From positions 363,588-427,587 of the forward strand of contig NZ_FZOW01000003.1 in the NCBI RefSeq assembly GCF_900188125.1: a stretch of 64,000 bases of DNA. The letters run 5' to 3'. Below, one piece after another: positions 51,281 to 60,659 of this stretch; position 1 is the first letter of the stretch; each line of letters starts with the position of its first letter. The position numbers and the translations under genes were made by a program. This DNA comes from Rhodococcoides kyotonense. Its GTDB lineage: Bacteria; Actinomycetota; Actinomycetes; Mycobacteriales; Mycobacteriaceae. The notes beneath the pieces were generated by a model, which ran no database searches, was not told where the DNA came from, and saw only the letters and a program-made list of their open reading frames with translations.

Positions 51281-51631
51281 ATGAAGCGCAAGAACCTGCT
51301 GGTACGCGCCGGCCTCGGTGGCATCGTCCTCGCTGCGGCAATGGTGACCACCCCGGCCGTCGCGTCGGCAGACCCGATCACGGACTTCCTGTGCAACTCA
51401 GGATCGGCACAGTTCTGCCCGCCTCCGCCTGCTCCCCAGTTCATCCCAGCACCGGCACCGGCACCGGCACCAGCTCCCCAGGCAGCCCCGCGGCCCGCAC
51501 CCGCCCCGAGCGGATTCCAGTACAAGAACTGCACCGAGGCCCGTAACGCGGGCGCGGCGCCCGTCTACCGCGGGGACTACGGCTACGGCCCGCACCTCGA
51601 CCGCGACAGCGACGGCATCGGCTGCGAGTAG
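51281..51631 (+). CDS. Secreted excalibur-domain protein (116 aa)
   Basis: Signal peptide (MKRKNLLVRAGLGGIVLAAAMVTTPAVASA), a Pro/Ala linker (about 46-75) and a C-terminal excalibur calcium-binding domain (FQYKNCTEARNAGAAPVYRG ... DRDSDGIGCE). ATG with CAGGAG upstream. Extracellular. Confidence 0.88.
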   Translation: MKRKNLLVRAGLGGIVLAAAMVTTPAVASADPITDFLCNSGSAQFCPPPPAPQFIPAPAPAPAPAPQAAPRPAPAPSGFQYKNCTEARNAGAAPVYRGDYGYGPHLDRDSDGIGCE

Positions 51632-51639
51632 TCCGCGAA

Positions 51640-51688
51640 TCCGCACTTGTGCAGGCGTCATCGGCATTTTTGCCTGCACAAGTGCGGA
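51640..51688. terminator. Long inverted repeat between two genes
   Basis: Perfect 17-bp arms (51640-51656 and 51672-51688) around a 15-bp loop. It lies 9 bp after the excalibur gene stop and probably terminates it. Confidence 0.75.
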
Positions 51689-51742
51689 CTCGGCACATGG
51701 CCTAAGGTAACGGACAAATCGGGCGCCGTTCAGGGGGCAAGT

Positions 51743-52648
51743 GTGCTGAAGAAGTGGGTCGTGGGTGTCGCGCTGGCGGCCTTGATCACTGGTTGTGCGT
51801 CGGACGCACCCGAAGTGGCTCCCGAGCACACCGATCCACCGCAGGACCAGGCATCGTCGATTCGAAGCTTCGAACCGTGCGGCCTACTGGATCGCGACTA
51901 CCTCGACGGCCTCGGGAACGTGGCACAACTGCGGCCGTGGGGAAGCTTCGCCGTCTGCTCGGTCGAGCTGACCGATCGACCCGAAGACCAGTCGGTGATG
52001 CCCGACCAAATCGACGTCGACCTGAACGCCGATCCCGCCGACGGCCTCGCCGCGATCGAACTCGGTACCGTCGAAGGCTTTCTGGACGAGTCCGACGCTC
52101 CCTATTGCTCGGTGTTCTTCCCAGTGCGGGGTGGCTACGGGGAGGTTCTGACGCTGATGGCCGACGGCAGGTCGTGCGCGGTTGCCACTTCGGTGGCTGT
52201 GACCGCCCTGGACAACATTTCCTCCGGCGGATCACAGCGCATCGGATCCGCGTACGACGAGCCGGCCGCGTCCATCGATCCGTGCTCGGTAGTCGACGCG
52301 CTCCCGGGCGATATGACCGTCGATTCCCAGGCCACCTCGCCCTACTCCTGCCAGTTCGAAACGGGCGAATCCATCCGCATCCAGCTCGGCACCATTGCCT
52401 CGCGGGCCCCCGCGCCGATCACCGACGTCACCATGGTTCAGGACGGCAACCGCACCTTCGCGACGCGGCCCGGAACCACGAGCTGCTCGCTGACATATGA
52501 CTTCGGCGAACCGGTCGAGGGCATGCCCGAGCGAAACCAGACCGCAGCTGCATTCGCCCGCATCCAGCCTCAGCTCTACGTGAGCGCCGAGAACTGCACC
52601 GATGCAACCGAACTGGCGACTGCCGCCGCAGACGCACTGCAGATCTGA
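51743..52648 (+). CDS. Putative lipoprotein (301 aa)
   Basis: GTG VLKKWVVGVALAALITGCAS: lipobox L-I-T-G-C. Then two repeats, each with a Cys pair (EPCGLLD ... VCSVEL; DPCSVVD ... SCQFET) of the DUF3558-like mycobacterial lipoprotein look. GGGGG precedes the start. Cell-surface protein of unknown function. Confidence 0.8.
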   Translation: MLKKWVVGVALAALITGCASDAPEVAPEHTDPPQDQASSIRSFEPCGLLDRDYLDGLGNVAQLRPWGSFAVCSVELTDRPEDQSVMPDQIDVDLNADPADGLAAIELGTVEGFLDESDAPYCSVFFPVRGGYGEVLTLMADGRSCAVATSVAVTALDNISSGGSQRIGSAYDEPAASIDPCSVVDALPGDMTVDSQATSPYSCQFETGESIRIQLGTIASRAPAPITDVTMVQDGNRTFATRPGTTSCSLTYDFGEPVEGMPERNQTAAAFARIQPQLYVSAENCTDATELATAAADALQI

Positions 52649-52674
52649 ATGCGATCGGCGTCTAGACTTCACAG

Positions 52675-53637
52675 GTGAGACGACGCCAGCAACCTCCGCT
52701 ACCGAAGCGGCATGGGCTGGACCCGGCGAGGGTTCGAATGCCGGAGGACGGATCGTGGACGACGATTCGTGAGTTCCTGCTCGCCGATCAGCGCAGGATT
52801 CCCGCGGCGAGGCTCGACGAGATGTTCTCCTCCGGCGAGATCGTCGACATGTCCGGGCCCGTGGCATCCGATGCTCCGTACGTCCCCGGCGAGGCCGTCT
52901 GGTTCCACCGCGATCTGCCCGACGAGACGCCCGTCCCGTTCGAGGTGTCCGTCGTGTACCGCGACGAGACGCTGGTGGTCGCCGACAAGCCGCACTTCCT
53001 GTCGACCATCCCGCGCGGCGGCCATGTCCTCGAGAGCGCGTTGGTGCGGCTGCGTCGCGATCTGGAACTGCCCTTCTTGGTGCCCGCCCATCGATTGGAC
53101 AGAGTCACAGCAGGATTGGTGCTGTTCGTCGCAGACCCGTCCTGCCGCGGTGCGTACCAAGCGCTGTTCCAGGAACGTAAGGTGCGCAAGGAATACGAGG
53201 CAGTCGCTGCGGCGTCGAATCGAGAGTATCCGCTCACCGTCAGGAGCCGAATCGTGAAGGAAAAGGGCACATTCGAGGCGCGGGAGGTCCATGGAGAGCC
53301 CAATGCCGAAACCTTGGTCGAGCTGATCGATGAGCGCGATGGATTGGGCCGCTATCGACTATATCCACGCACAGGCCGTACTCACCAGCTGCGGTTGCAC
53401 ATGAATTCCCTCGGCACTCCGATCATCGGTGACGACCTGTATCCAACACCGTCGGGCCGGGCCGTCGACGATTTCACCAATCCGCTTCAACTGCTCGCTT
53501 CGACAATCGAATTCGAGGATCCTCTCAGCGGCGCTCCTCGGAGATTCGAGACGCGACGCTCGTTGGAGAAATGGGTCGCGACGCGTGCGCCCTCCGGTGA
53601 AGAGACGCCCAGTGCACTGCCAGAATCACGGCACTGA
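52675..53637 (+). CDS. RluA-family pseudouridine synthase
   Basis: 320 aa. Catalytic motif PAHRLDRVTAGLVLF (Asp in HRLDR), plus DKPHFLSTIPRGGH and YPRTGRTHQLRLHMN. RluA enzymes isomerise uridine in rRNA or tRNA. GTG start. Its 3' end overlaps the convergent membrane gene by 113 bp. Confidence 0.88.
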   Translation: MRRRQQPPLPKRHGLDPARVRMPEDGSWTTIREFLLADQRRIPAARLDEMFSSGEIVDMSGPVASDAPYVPGEAVWFHRDLPDETPVPFEVSVVYRDETLVVADKPHFLSTIPRGGHVLESALVRLRRDLELPFLVPAHRLDRVTAGLVLFVADPSCRGAYQALFQERKVRKEYEAVAAASNREYPLTVRSRIVKEKGTFEAREVHGEPNAETLVELIDERDGLGRYRLYPRTGRTHQLRLHMNSLGTPIIGDDLYPTPSGRAVDDFTNPLQLLASTIEFEDPLSGAPRRFETRRSLEKWVATRAPSGEETPSALPESRH

Positions 53638-54106
53638 TTCCGAACACGATCCAGGTGAGTCCAGCCGCTACAGGTCCGGTGACGAAGAATCCGAGTAACA
53701 GTGCCGCAACCACATCGACGATGAGCAGCATAGCGGCCCATGCGAATCCGAGGAAGCTCCGAATGGGGGCGAACCTGATCGTTCGAATTGAATTCTTCAG
53801 CGATCCCGCTGCGGTCAGCACCGGCAGCGCGATCACTGCAACTAGAAGAGCCAGAACGGGATTCAGGACTCCTGCCGCGATTCCCGCGATCACAGCAACA
53901 GCCGTAGCCACCAACAATCGTCCGGAGAGCCGGTTGTTGGCGATACCGACGATGAGCCAGACGAGTGCGATCGACACCACCGTCGAAGCGAGCGCTCGGA
54001 CCATGAAGCCCCACGATGTCGTCGGGACCGGATCACCGACCACCAATAACGCCTGAATTACCGCTCCCACCAGGATGATCGGTACGAACACGAGGACGCG
54101 CTTCAC
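53525..54106 (-). CDS. Membrane protein (193 aa)
   Basis: Five or six membrane segments starting MKRVLVFVPIILVGAVIQALLVVG and a polar C-terminus. ATGA overlap with the lipoprotein gene upstream, so one operon. No family recognised. Confidence 0.72.
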   Translation of the reverse strand: MKRVLVFVPIILVGAVIQALLVVGDPVPTTSWGFMVRALASTVVSIALVWLIVGIANNRLSGRLLVATAVAVIAGIAAGVLNPVLALLVAVIALPVLTAAGSLKNSIRTIRFAPIRSFLGFAWAAMLLIVDVVAALLLGFFVTGPVAAGLTWIVFGISAVILAVHWASLHRRAHASRPISPTSVASRISEERR

Positions 54107-54438
54107 GATGCACCGACCGTCCCGTTGCGTTCGAGGACACTCTGCACGTCTCCCGAGTAGATCGTCGCGGTCCCGACGACCAGGTCGAACGTACCCTCGT
54201 CCTCGGATGTGGATGTCGCGGTGATGGTTTCGTTGGTCACGGTCTCACCTGTGCACTTCAGTTCGAGTCCTTCCCCGGAACACACCGGCGCAACAAGGAT
54301 GTCGACGCCCTTCTCGAGCAGGACTTCGTTGGTGGCGTAACGCATGTCGGCGATCCCACCACCACCCACCGGCGCCAGGGCATCGACCTGCGAGCATCCA
54401 GCGAGCACCAGCACAACTCCTATGACCAGGCGCCTCAC
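54103..54438 (-). CDS. Small lipoprotein (111 aa)
   Basis: MRRLVIGVVLVLAGCSQ with lipobox LAGC; the mature part has two Cys (APVCSGEGLELKCTGE) and a beta-rich domain. GTG overlaps the metallophosphoesterase stop (GTGA). Confidence 0.78.
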   Translation of the reverse strand: MRRLVIGVVLVLAGCSQVDALAPVGGGGIADMRYATNEVLLEKGVDILVAPVCSGEGLELKCTGETVTNETITATSTSEDEGTFDLVVGTATIYSGDVQSVLERNGTVGAS

Positions 54439-56222
54439 CTCGATGCCCGCTGTTCATAGGCGAGCAACCGAGCGTGCTCGTCGAAATGCTGCTGCTCGAG
54501 CGAAGCGTCGGTGACGGTGTCCATGTCGAACGGCGCAGGCAGCAGGAGTTCGGTGTTGCGATCCAAGGCCGATCCTCGTCTCATCAAAGGGTTTTCGGCC
54601 CAGTCGTTGGCTGCCAGTTCGCGGCTCTGCGACGCGAGATCGAGGTAGCCGCCGGACGTTCCTGGAGTGATCGGCGATGCGTGGTCGAGCACCGTGGTGA
54701 ACAGAGACAGTGTTCCGTCGCGGTTGTCGACGATCTCTACAGTCTGCTGTTGCTGCGGAAAATCGATGCACGACGCCGTGGTGATCTCCCAGAATCCATG
54801 ATCCTCACCTCGGTGCGCGAGAATTTGGTTCTGATGGGTATGGCCGTTCAGCCAGCCGATCACCACCGGATACTTCAGCAATAGATCGACGAATTCGTCT
54901 GCCCCGTAGAGCTTCTGATTCGACCCCGGTCGCTGCGCACGATTCTCCAAGGTGAGACTGTTGTGGTGCGTCAGGATCAGCACGAGCTTCTTCTCCGACT
55001 GCGCTCGCTCCAATTGACCACGAAGCCAATCGAACTGGTCGGCCGGGACGGCTCCGTCGGCACCGGCAACCGCGTTGCACGTGTCGAGACCGAAGGCACG
55101 AACGTGCGCCGTCATGTCCGTCGACCACCACGTTTCACCCGAGTCCAGATTGTGCTGAGTGAATCCATGTCCGACAGGTCCTGGCGCGTCGGTCGTGTCG
55201 AAATGTTCCGCCATGAACTCGCGTTGCTCGAACAGGTAACGCTGCGGATCCGCTGTGACACTGCGGAATCCGCTTCGAGTCCCGGCTTGCACGCCGAGCG
55301 TGTCGACCATTCTCTGCAGCGGACTGGCCGTCGACGCATATCCGGCGAGAGCCGATGTTGCCGTCGCCTGGAATGTGTATGCCTTCTCCCCACCGACGGC
55401 GAGGGCATAGAGCTGCGACGACAGGTCGAACGTTCCGAGCAGCAGGGTGTCGTGATTGCCGTACACTGCATACCACGGCACCGGGAGGCCGACCGATTCG
55501 ACAGGCGAGGCGATCGCGTCGCTCAGCAGTCGCGGTAGCGTCGGGAATCCGTAGTCGCCGAACGATCCTCCCGACGGGTCGTCCGGGCGATATGCCCACT
55601 GCGCGTCGGGCCAGGCTTGGACGCCCTCGAACGCCGTCGGCGATCCGCTGTTCGGTGTGACCGGGACGCCGTCGAGAATGTCTATGTACCACCGTAGTTC
55701 GAGATGCGAGTGCATGTCCGCACTGTCCCCGGTGACCGTTGCCGCACCGAGGGGCGCACCGGTGACAGGACTGATGGTGTTGTCGGCGAACGACTTGACC
55801 ATCGCAGCGGTCACGTGAACGGTCAGCGGGTCCTGCGGATGGAACGCCGAACCCCATGTCGCGTGATCTTGGACGATCATCGGCTCGATGCGGGCAGGTG
55901 ACTGTGCGTCGATGACATGCATGTCGGACAAGTGGCCGAGGTACAGAATCGACCGCCGGGCCTGCACCCTCGCTTCGGAGGGCGCACGACGCAGAATGTC
56001 CAAGCGCGGCAGGTGTTCCTCACCGGGTCCCGCCCGCAAGGTCCGATACGAGTGCGCGTCTCCGGCTGCTCGAAGAATGGTTCCGGTCAGGGTCGACGCA
56101 GCGTTCGAAGTGGGTGTCTGCGCGAACGCGACTCGACTTCCCAGCACGGCAGGCGCGACTCCCCACACCGTGGCCAACGCAGCCGTCCGACTCATGAACT
56201 GACGACGAGATAGTCCGGGCAT
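54435..56222 (-). CDS. TAT-exported metallophosphoesterase (595 aa)
   Basis: Twin-arginine signal LSRRQFMSRTAALATVWG. Calcineurin-type motifs: YLGHLSDMHV (D-x-H), VTGDSADMHSHLE (GD), VYGNHDTLL (GNHD), LILTHHNSL (H) and WLNGHTHQNQI (GHxH). Resembles the PPA1498 family of secreted phosphoesterases. ATG start. Probably hydrolyses phosphate or phosphodiester outside the cell. Confidence 0.88.
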   Translation of the reverse strand: MPGLSRRQFMSRTAALATVWGVAPAVLGSRVAFAQTPTSNAASTLTGTILRAAGDAHSYRTLRAGPGEEHLPRLDILRRAPSEARVQARRSILYLGHLSDMHVIDAQSPARIEPMIVQDHATWGSAFHPQDPLTVHVTAAMVKSFADNTISPVTGAPLGAATVTGDSADMHSHLELRWYIDILDGVPVTPNSGSPTAFEGVQAWPDAQWAYRPDDPSGGSFGDYGFPTLPRLLSDAIASPVESVGLPVPWYAVYGNHDTLLLGTFDLSSQLYALAVGGEKAYTFQATATSALAGYASTASPLQRMVDTLGVQAGTRSGFRSVTADPQRYLFEQREFMAEHFDTTDAPGPVGHGFTQHNLDSGETWWSTDMTAHVRAFGLDTCNAVAGADGAVPADQFDWLRGQLERAQSEKKLVLILTHHNSLTLENRAQRPGSNQKLYGADEFVDLLLKYPVVIGWLNGHTHQNQILAHRGEDHGFWEITTASCIDFPQQQQTVEIVDNRDGTLSLFTTVLDHASPITPGTSGGYLDLASQSRELAANDWAENPLMRRGSALDRNTELLLPAPFDMDTVTDASLEQQHFDEHARLLAYEQRASR

Positions 56223-56350
56223 CGAGCTCCTCGATCTTGGCTAGCGGAAGAATATAGCCAGAAGTGGCAGTTCGGGTGAGTTACCCGGTCTCCACCGATC
56301 CCCGCGCCACGCGGCACACGACGGGTCGAAGCTCTCGCCTGAAAAACAAC

Positions 56351-56378
56351 GAAGGCCCCGGCATTGCCGGGGCCTTCG
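56351..56378 (-). terminator. Intrinsic terminator after tRNA-Ser
   Basis: Perfect stem GAAGGCCCCGGC / GCCGGGGCCTTC with a 3-bp loop; the minus strand then reads GTTGTTTTTC. Confidence 0.92.
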
Positions 56379-56385
56379 TCGTTGG

Positions 56386-56472
56386 CGGAAGCGGAGGGAT
56401 TTGAACCCCCGGACGCTTTTACACGTCTCTCGCTTTCAAGGCGAGTGCATTGGGCCGCTCTGCCACGCTTCC
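56386..56472 (-). tRNA. tRNA-Ser (anticodon TGA)
   Basis: 87-nt class II tRNA: acceptor GGAAGCG/CGCTTCC, anticodon stem CTCGC/GCGAG around CTTGAAA, variable arm and T-arm GGTTCAAATCC. Confidence 0.95.
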
Positions 56473-56522
56473 ATCGTCTACTGACGTGGACGATCCTAAA
56501 CGCTGCGATCAGCCGGGGCCAA

Positions 56523-57020
56523 TCACCCCTTCGCCCCTGAGCTCGTCATCGCCTCGTCGACCTTCTCGAAGATGTCCCCCAACACCGCGAGTTGGTGCGG
56601 CGTCAACAGATCCACCAGGTGCTTACGGACGCTGGCCACGTGTGTCGGGGCCGCGTCGGCGAGCCGTCGTCGCCCCTCGGTGGTGATGACGGCCAGGACG
56701 CCTCTGCCGTCGTCGACGCATGTGCTGCGGCCGACCATGCCGTCGGCTTCCATCCTGCGGATCTGATGCGTGAGCCTGCTGCGTGAGGACAGCACGCCGT
56801 CGGCGAGATCGCTCATACGCAGGGACCCGTCCGACGATTCGGACAACATCACCAAGATGCGGTATTCCGCCATGGTCAGGTCGTGCCCGTCCTGCAAATC
56901 CTTGTTGAGTACCCCCATCAATCGTTGGCCGCCGTCGACATAGGCGCGCCACGCTCTCATTTCCGCAGCATCGAGCCACTGCGGGTCCCCCCCTGGACCA
57001 AAGGATCGTTCGGCCGTCAC
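56523..57020 (-). CDS. MarR-family transcriptional regulator (165 aa)
   Basis: Winged-helix pattern: LTMAEYRILVMLSES, RMSDLADGVLSSRSRLTHQIRRMEADG, and the wing VDDGRGVLAVITTEG. GTG start. Divergent from the aldo/keto reductase gene; may control it. Confidence 0.88.
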   Translation of the reverse strand: MTAERSFGPGGDPQWLDAAEMRAWRAYVDGGQRLMGVLNKDLQDGHDLTMAEYRILVMLSESSDGSLRMSDLADGVLSSRSRLTHQIRRMEADGMVGRSTCVDDGRGVLAVITTEGRRRLADAAPTHVASVRKHLVDLLTPHQLAVLGDIFEKVDEAMTSSGAKG

Positions 57021-57105
57021 CGGACCATATTAAGCAACGAAGCTACCGATGAGTAGCTCGCCACGGACGATGTCCGATTCCCACGGTTACGCATACTGTC
57101 GTGGC

Positions 57106-58140
57106 ATGTCCCAACCACATATCGAACCCCCTTACGTCGCCGCCGCCGACCGCTACGAGTCGATGCAGTACCGACGGACCGGCACGAGCGGCCTGAAGCT
57201 TCCGGCGATCTCGCTGGGCTTATGGCACAACTTCGGCGACGACACCCCGCTCGCGACGCAACGGGCCGTGCTGCGTCGCGCATTCGATCTGGGTGTCACG
57301 CACTTCGACCTCGCGAACAACTACGGTCCGCCGTACGGCAGCGCCGAGAAGAACTTCGGTCGAATCCTGGCCGAGGACTTCGCCGGGTACCGCGACGAGC
57401 TGATCATCTCGAGCAAGGCCGGCTGGGACATGTGGCCCGGCCCGTACGGTTTCGGTGGGTCGCGGAAGTACCTGCTGTCGTCGCTCGACCAGTCGTTGCA
57501 GCGGATGGGCCTCGACTACGTCGACATCTTCTACAGCCACCGTCCCGATCACGACACTCCGCTCGAAGAGACCGCAGGCGCGTTGGTCAGCGCGGTCGAG
57601 CAGGGCAAGGCTCTGTACGTCGGCATCAGCTCGTACACACCGGAGAACACGGCGAAGATGGCGGAGCTGCTGTCGAACGCCGGAGTTCCGCTGCTGATCC
57701 ACCAGCCCAGCTACTCCATGGTGAATCGGTGGATCGAGGACGGCCTGCTGGACACACTCGAGCACGTCGGCGCCGGGGCGATCGCGTTCTCACCGCTCGC
57801 GCAGGGAATGCTCACGGACAAGTACCTGCACGGTATCCCCGACGGGTCCCGCGCGACGCAAGGCAAGTCCTTGAACCCGGATTGGTTCACCGACGACCAC
57901 GTCGCGGAGTTGAACTCGTTGAACTCGATCGCCGCGTCGCGGGGACAGTCTCTCGCGCAGCTCGCGCTGAGCTGGGCGTTGCGAGATCCTCGGGTGACGT
58001 CGGTGCTCGTCGGCGCGTCGAGCGTGCAGCAGCTCGAGAACAACATCGAGGCGCTGCAGAACCTGGACTTCTCGGACGACGAACTGGCCCGAATCGACCA
58101 GCACGCCAAGGATTTCGGGATCAATTTGTGGGATATCTGA
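57106..58140 (+). CDS. Aldo/keto reductase, YghZ-like
   Basis: 344 aa, same length as the YghZ (methylglyoxal reductase) group. LGLWHNFGDDTPLATQR and DLANNYGPPYGSAE (catalytic Tyr), then K in ISSKAGWDMWPGPYG and H in FYSHRPDH. ATG at 57106; TACTGT is 6 bp before it, indicating a leaderless mRNA. Confidence 0.9.
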   Translation: MSQPHIEPPYVAAADRYESMQYRRTGTSGLKLPAISLGLWHNFGDDTPLATQRAVLRRAFDLGVTHFDLANNYGPPYGSAEKNFGRILAEDFAGYRDELIISSKAGWDMWPGPYGFGGSRKYLLSSLDQSLQRMGLDYVDIFYSHRPDHDTPLEETAGALVSAVEQGKALYVGISSYTPENTAKMAELLSNAGVPLLIHQPSYSMVNRWIEDGLLDTLEHVGAGAIAFSPLAQGMLTDKYLHGIPDGSRATQGKSLNPDWFTDDHVAELNSLNSIAASRGQSLAQLALSWALRDPRVTSVLVGASSVQQLENNIEALQNLDFSDDELARIDQHAKDFGINLWDI

Positions 58141-58149
58141 TGCACTGCG

Positions 58150-58199
58150 CGCCCGTGCGTGCATAGTTGGCCCAGTGCCCAACTATGCACGCACGGGCG
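58150..58199. terminator. Long inverted repeat after aldo/keto reductase
   Basis: Perfect arms of 21 bp (58150-58170 and 58179-58199) with 8-bp loop. Lies between the reductase stop and the next promoter; likely a terminator. Confidence 0.75.
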
Positions 58200-58222
58200 G
58201 CGAAGCCGCATAAGCTTTGGTC

Positions 58223-59194
58223 ATGCATGCGATAACACTGACAGAGTTCGGCTCCCCCGACGTCATGCAGTGGACCGAGGTGCCCGATCCACGACCCGCG
58301 CCGGGGCAGGTCATCGTCGACGTCGCCGCCACCGCGGTCAATCGCGCCGACCTGATGCAGCGTCAGGGCAAGTACCCGCCGCCCCCGGGCGCGAGTGACA
58401 TTCTCGGGCTCGAATGTTCCGGCGTCGTAGCCGAACTCGGCGACGGTGTGCACCACTGGAAAGTCGGCGACCGAGTGTGCGCACTGCTCGCCGGTGGCGG
58501 CTACGCCGAGCAGGTCGCGGTACCGTCGACGCAGCTTCTCCCCGTCCCCGCGGGGCTGGATCTTCATGCGGCAGCGGCACTTCCGGAGGTCGCGTCGACG
58601 GTGTGGTCGAATCTCGTCCAGTTCGGCGGGATGCGATCGGGCCACACCGTGCTGATCCACGGCGGTGGCAGCGGAATCGGTACGCACGCAATCCAAGTCG
58701 CGAAGGCGCTGGGGGCAACCGTCGCCGTGACTGCCGGATCGACAGCCAAGCTCGACTTCTGCGCGTCGCTCGGCGCCGACATTCTCGTGAACTACAAGAC
58801 CGAGGATTTCGTCGACGCACTCCCGAACGGAGCCGATCTGATCCTCGACAACATGGGCGCAAAGTACCTGGAGCGCAACGTGAATGCCCTCGCCAAGGAC
58901 GGCAAGCTCATCACCATCGGAATGCAGGGCGGCGTCAAGGGCGAACTGAACTTCGGCGCACTGCTCGCCAAGCGTGGAACCATACACGCGGCCGGGCTAC
59001 GCGGACGACCGGAGACCGGACCGTCGAGCAAAGCCGACATCGTCGCCGACATGACCGAGCGTCTGTGGCCGATGATCGAGGAGGGACGCGTCGCGCCGAT
59101 CGTGCACGCCGAACTCCCGATCGCCGACGCGGCCGAGGGTCACCGGCTTCTCGACGCGGATGCCATCGGGAAGGTGATTCTGCGGGTGGGATGA
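58223..59194 (+). CDS. NAD(P)H quinone oxidoreductase (PIG3-like MDR)
   Basis: 323 aa. GroES-like N-terminus with NRADLMQRQGKYPPPPGASDILGLE, Rossmann VLIHGGGSGIGTHAIQVAKALGA. No zinc ligands, as in quinone reductases. ATG at 58223, 6 bp after TAAGCT, so probably leaderless. Equivalent to Rv3777 by neighbourhood. Confidence 0.9.
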   Translation: MHAITLTEFGSPDVMQWTEVPDPRPAPGQVIVDVAATAVNRADLMQRQGKYPPPPGASDILGLECSGVVAELGDGVHHWKVGDRVCALLAGGGYAEQVAVPSTQLLPVPAGLDLHAAAALPEVASTVWSNLVQFGGMRSGHTVLIHGGGSGIGTHAIQVAKALGATVAVTAGSTAKLDFCASLGADILVNYKTEDFVDALPNGADLILDNMGAKYLERNVNALAKDGKLITIGMQGGVKGELNFGALLAKRGTIHAAGLRGRPETGPSSKADIVADMTERLWPMIEEGRVAPIVHAELPIADAAEGHRLLDADAIGKVILRVG

Positions 59195-59198
59195 AACC

Positions 59199-59246
59199 CC
59201 TTGTGAGTGAAAATGTGTACTCCTCTATACATTTTCGCTCACAAGG
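59199..59246. terminator. Inverted repeat between convergent genes (TGAGYGAAAATGT family)
   Basis: Arms 59199-59219 and 59226-59246 (CCTTGTGAGTGAAAATGTGTA with two G-U pairs) enclose 6 bp. Overlaps the stop of the aminotransferase-like gene. Acts probably in both directions. Confidence 0.75.
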
Positions 59247-60438
59247 CGCGGAGCGCCTTCACCAACTGATCGATCTCGTGCCTCGTCGTGTACGGCGCGA
59301 GACCGATGGTGACGGCGCCGCCCTCGTCGTTGACGCCGAGGGCGTCGAGCAGACGGCTTCCGCTGTGAATTCCGCTGACGGTTCCGATGCGGTTCTGCGC
59401 GAGGTGCTCGGCGACCTTCTCGGCCGAGATGTCGGCGACGGTGAAGCTGAGCGTCGGGATCCGGCTCGGTGCGTTGCCGAGGACCATGACGTGATCCAGC
59501 TTGGCGAGCGAGCGCATCAGGTAGTCGAAGAGGCGGTCGTGATAGTCCTGCAGTGACCCGATGGACAGCTCCAGCCGTTCCCGACGCGTCCCCGTTGCGG
59601 CTTCGTCGAGGTTGGCGAGATAGTCGATCGACGACACGACGCCGGCCAGCAACGCGTACTGATGTCCGCTGACCTCGAGGCGCTCGGCACCTTTCGCGAA
59701 CGGATTGAGCGACATCGACGGAATGCGGTCGAGCAGTCCGGGATCGCGGAACACGAGGGCTCCGACCTGAGGCCCGCCCCACGCCGACGCACTGACCGCG
59801 ACGACGTCGGCAGCGAGCTCGTTGATGTCGACGTGCGCGTACGGCGCAGCTCCGGCGGCGTCGACGACGATCAGACCGCCGACGGCATGGACACGATCGG
59901 ATGCGACTCGAACGTCGGGCGCGGAACCCACGATGGGCGACGCGGCAGTGACAGCGACGAGACGCGTCGTCGAGGTGATCAGTTCCTCGAACTGCCAACT
60001 CGGAAGCTCGCACGTGTCGATCTCGACCTCGGCCCAGCGGACCTGTGCGCCGTAACGGTTGGCGATGCGCAGCCACGGCGCGACATTGGCTTCTTCGTCG
60101 AGCCTCGACAGAACCAGACCGGTCCCGAGACCCAGGCGCGACGACAGCGACTCTGCGAGCCACGCCAACATCGTCGCGCGGTCGGGACCGAGAACGACTC
60201 CCGCGGGATCTCCACCGACGAGGTCGGCGACGGCAGCTCTCGCCGCGTCGAGCAGTCCTGCACTTCGTCTCGACGACATGTGGCCGGAGGTGTGAGTCGG
60301 AGCACTTCCGCGAAACGCTGTGGACACGGCCGTCGACACACGATCGGGTATCTGCATACCGTTCTGCGGATCGAGGTGGATCCAACCGTCGCCCAACGAG
60401 GGAATCGACCCTCTTACCCGTGCGACGTCGTACCCCAT
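59239..60438 (-). CDS. Class V aminotransferase/cysteine-desulfurase-like protein lacking PLP lysine
   Basis: 399 aa. Type I PLP fold: HTSGHMSSRRSAGLLDAARAAV, RLDEEANVAPW, VVDAAGAAPYAHVDI. The active-site segment reads VAVSASAWGGPQVGAL where the family has S-x-x-K-x-x-GP; the Lys is replaced by Ala. The residual fold suggests a regulatory or non-catalytic role, or a very different mechanism. Start MGYDVARVRG, with TAGAGT 7 bp before the ATG (leaderless). Rv3778c equivalent. Confidence 0.85.
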   Translation of the reverse strand: MGYDVARVRGSIPSLGDGWIHLDPQNGMQIPDRVSTAVSTAFRGSAPTHTSGHMSSRRSAGLLDAARAAVADLVGGDPAGVVLGPDRATMLAWLAESLSSRLGLGTGLVLSRLDEEANVAPWLRIANRYGAQVRWAEVEIDTCELPSWQFEELITSTTRLVAVTAASPIVGSAPDVRVASDRVHAVGGLIVVDAAGAAPYAHVDINELAADVVAVSASAWGGPQVGALVFRDPGLLDRIPSMSLNPFAKGAERLEVSGHQYALLAGVVSSIDYLANLDEAATGTRRERLELSIGSLQDYHDRLFDYLMRSLAKLDHVMVLGNAPSRIPTLSFTVADISAEKVAEHLAQNRIGTVSGIHSGSRLLDALGVNDEGGAVTIGLAPYTTRHEIDQLVKALRAL

Positions 60439-60659
60439 GCCGGACACTCTAAGCGCTGATTTCGCGAGCGCGTATGCCACGCCCCTTGTTCGACAGGGCG
60501 GCATTGCTGTCTTGCACGCTGTACATACCTCCTACCGGCCCACGAAAGGGATCACGGTTTCAGCTCGTCGCACGATCTTCTTCACTCCACCCGACCCCTG
60601 AACAGGATAATCGGCCCCGCTCGTCGCGCAATCCCTCGTGACGCGTAAGGATGGGCTGT

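Noticed and set aside
60320..60601. Plus-strand frame between the aminotransferase-like gene and bpa
   Set aside because: Overlaps the start of the divergent gene, has no ribosome binding site and no recognisable product.
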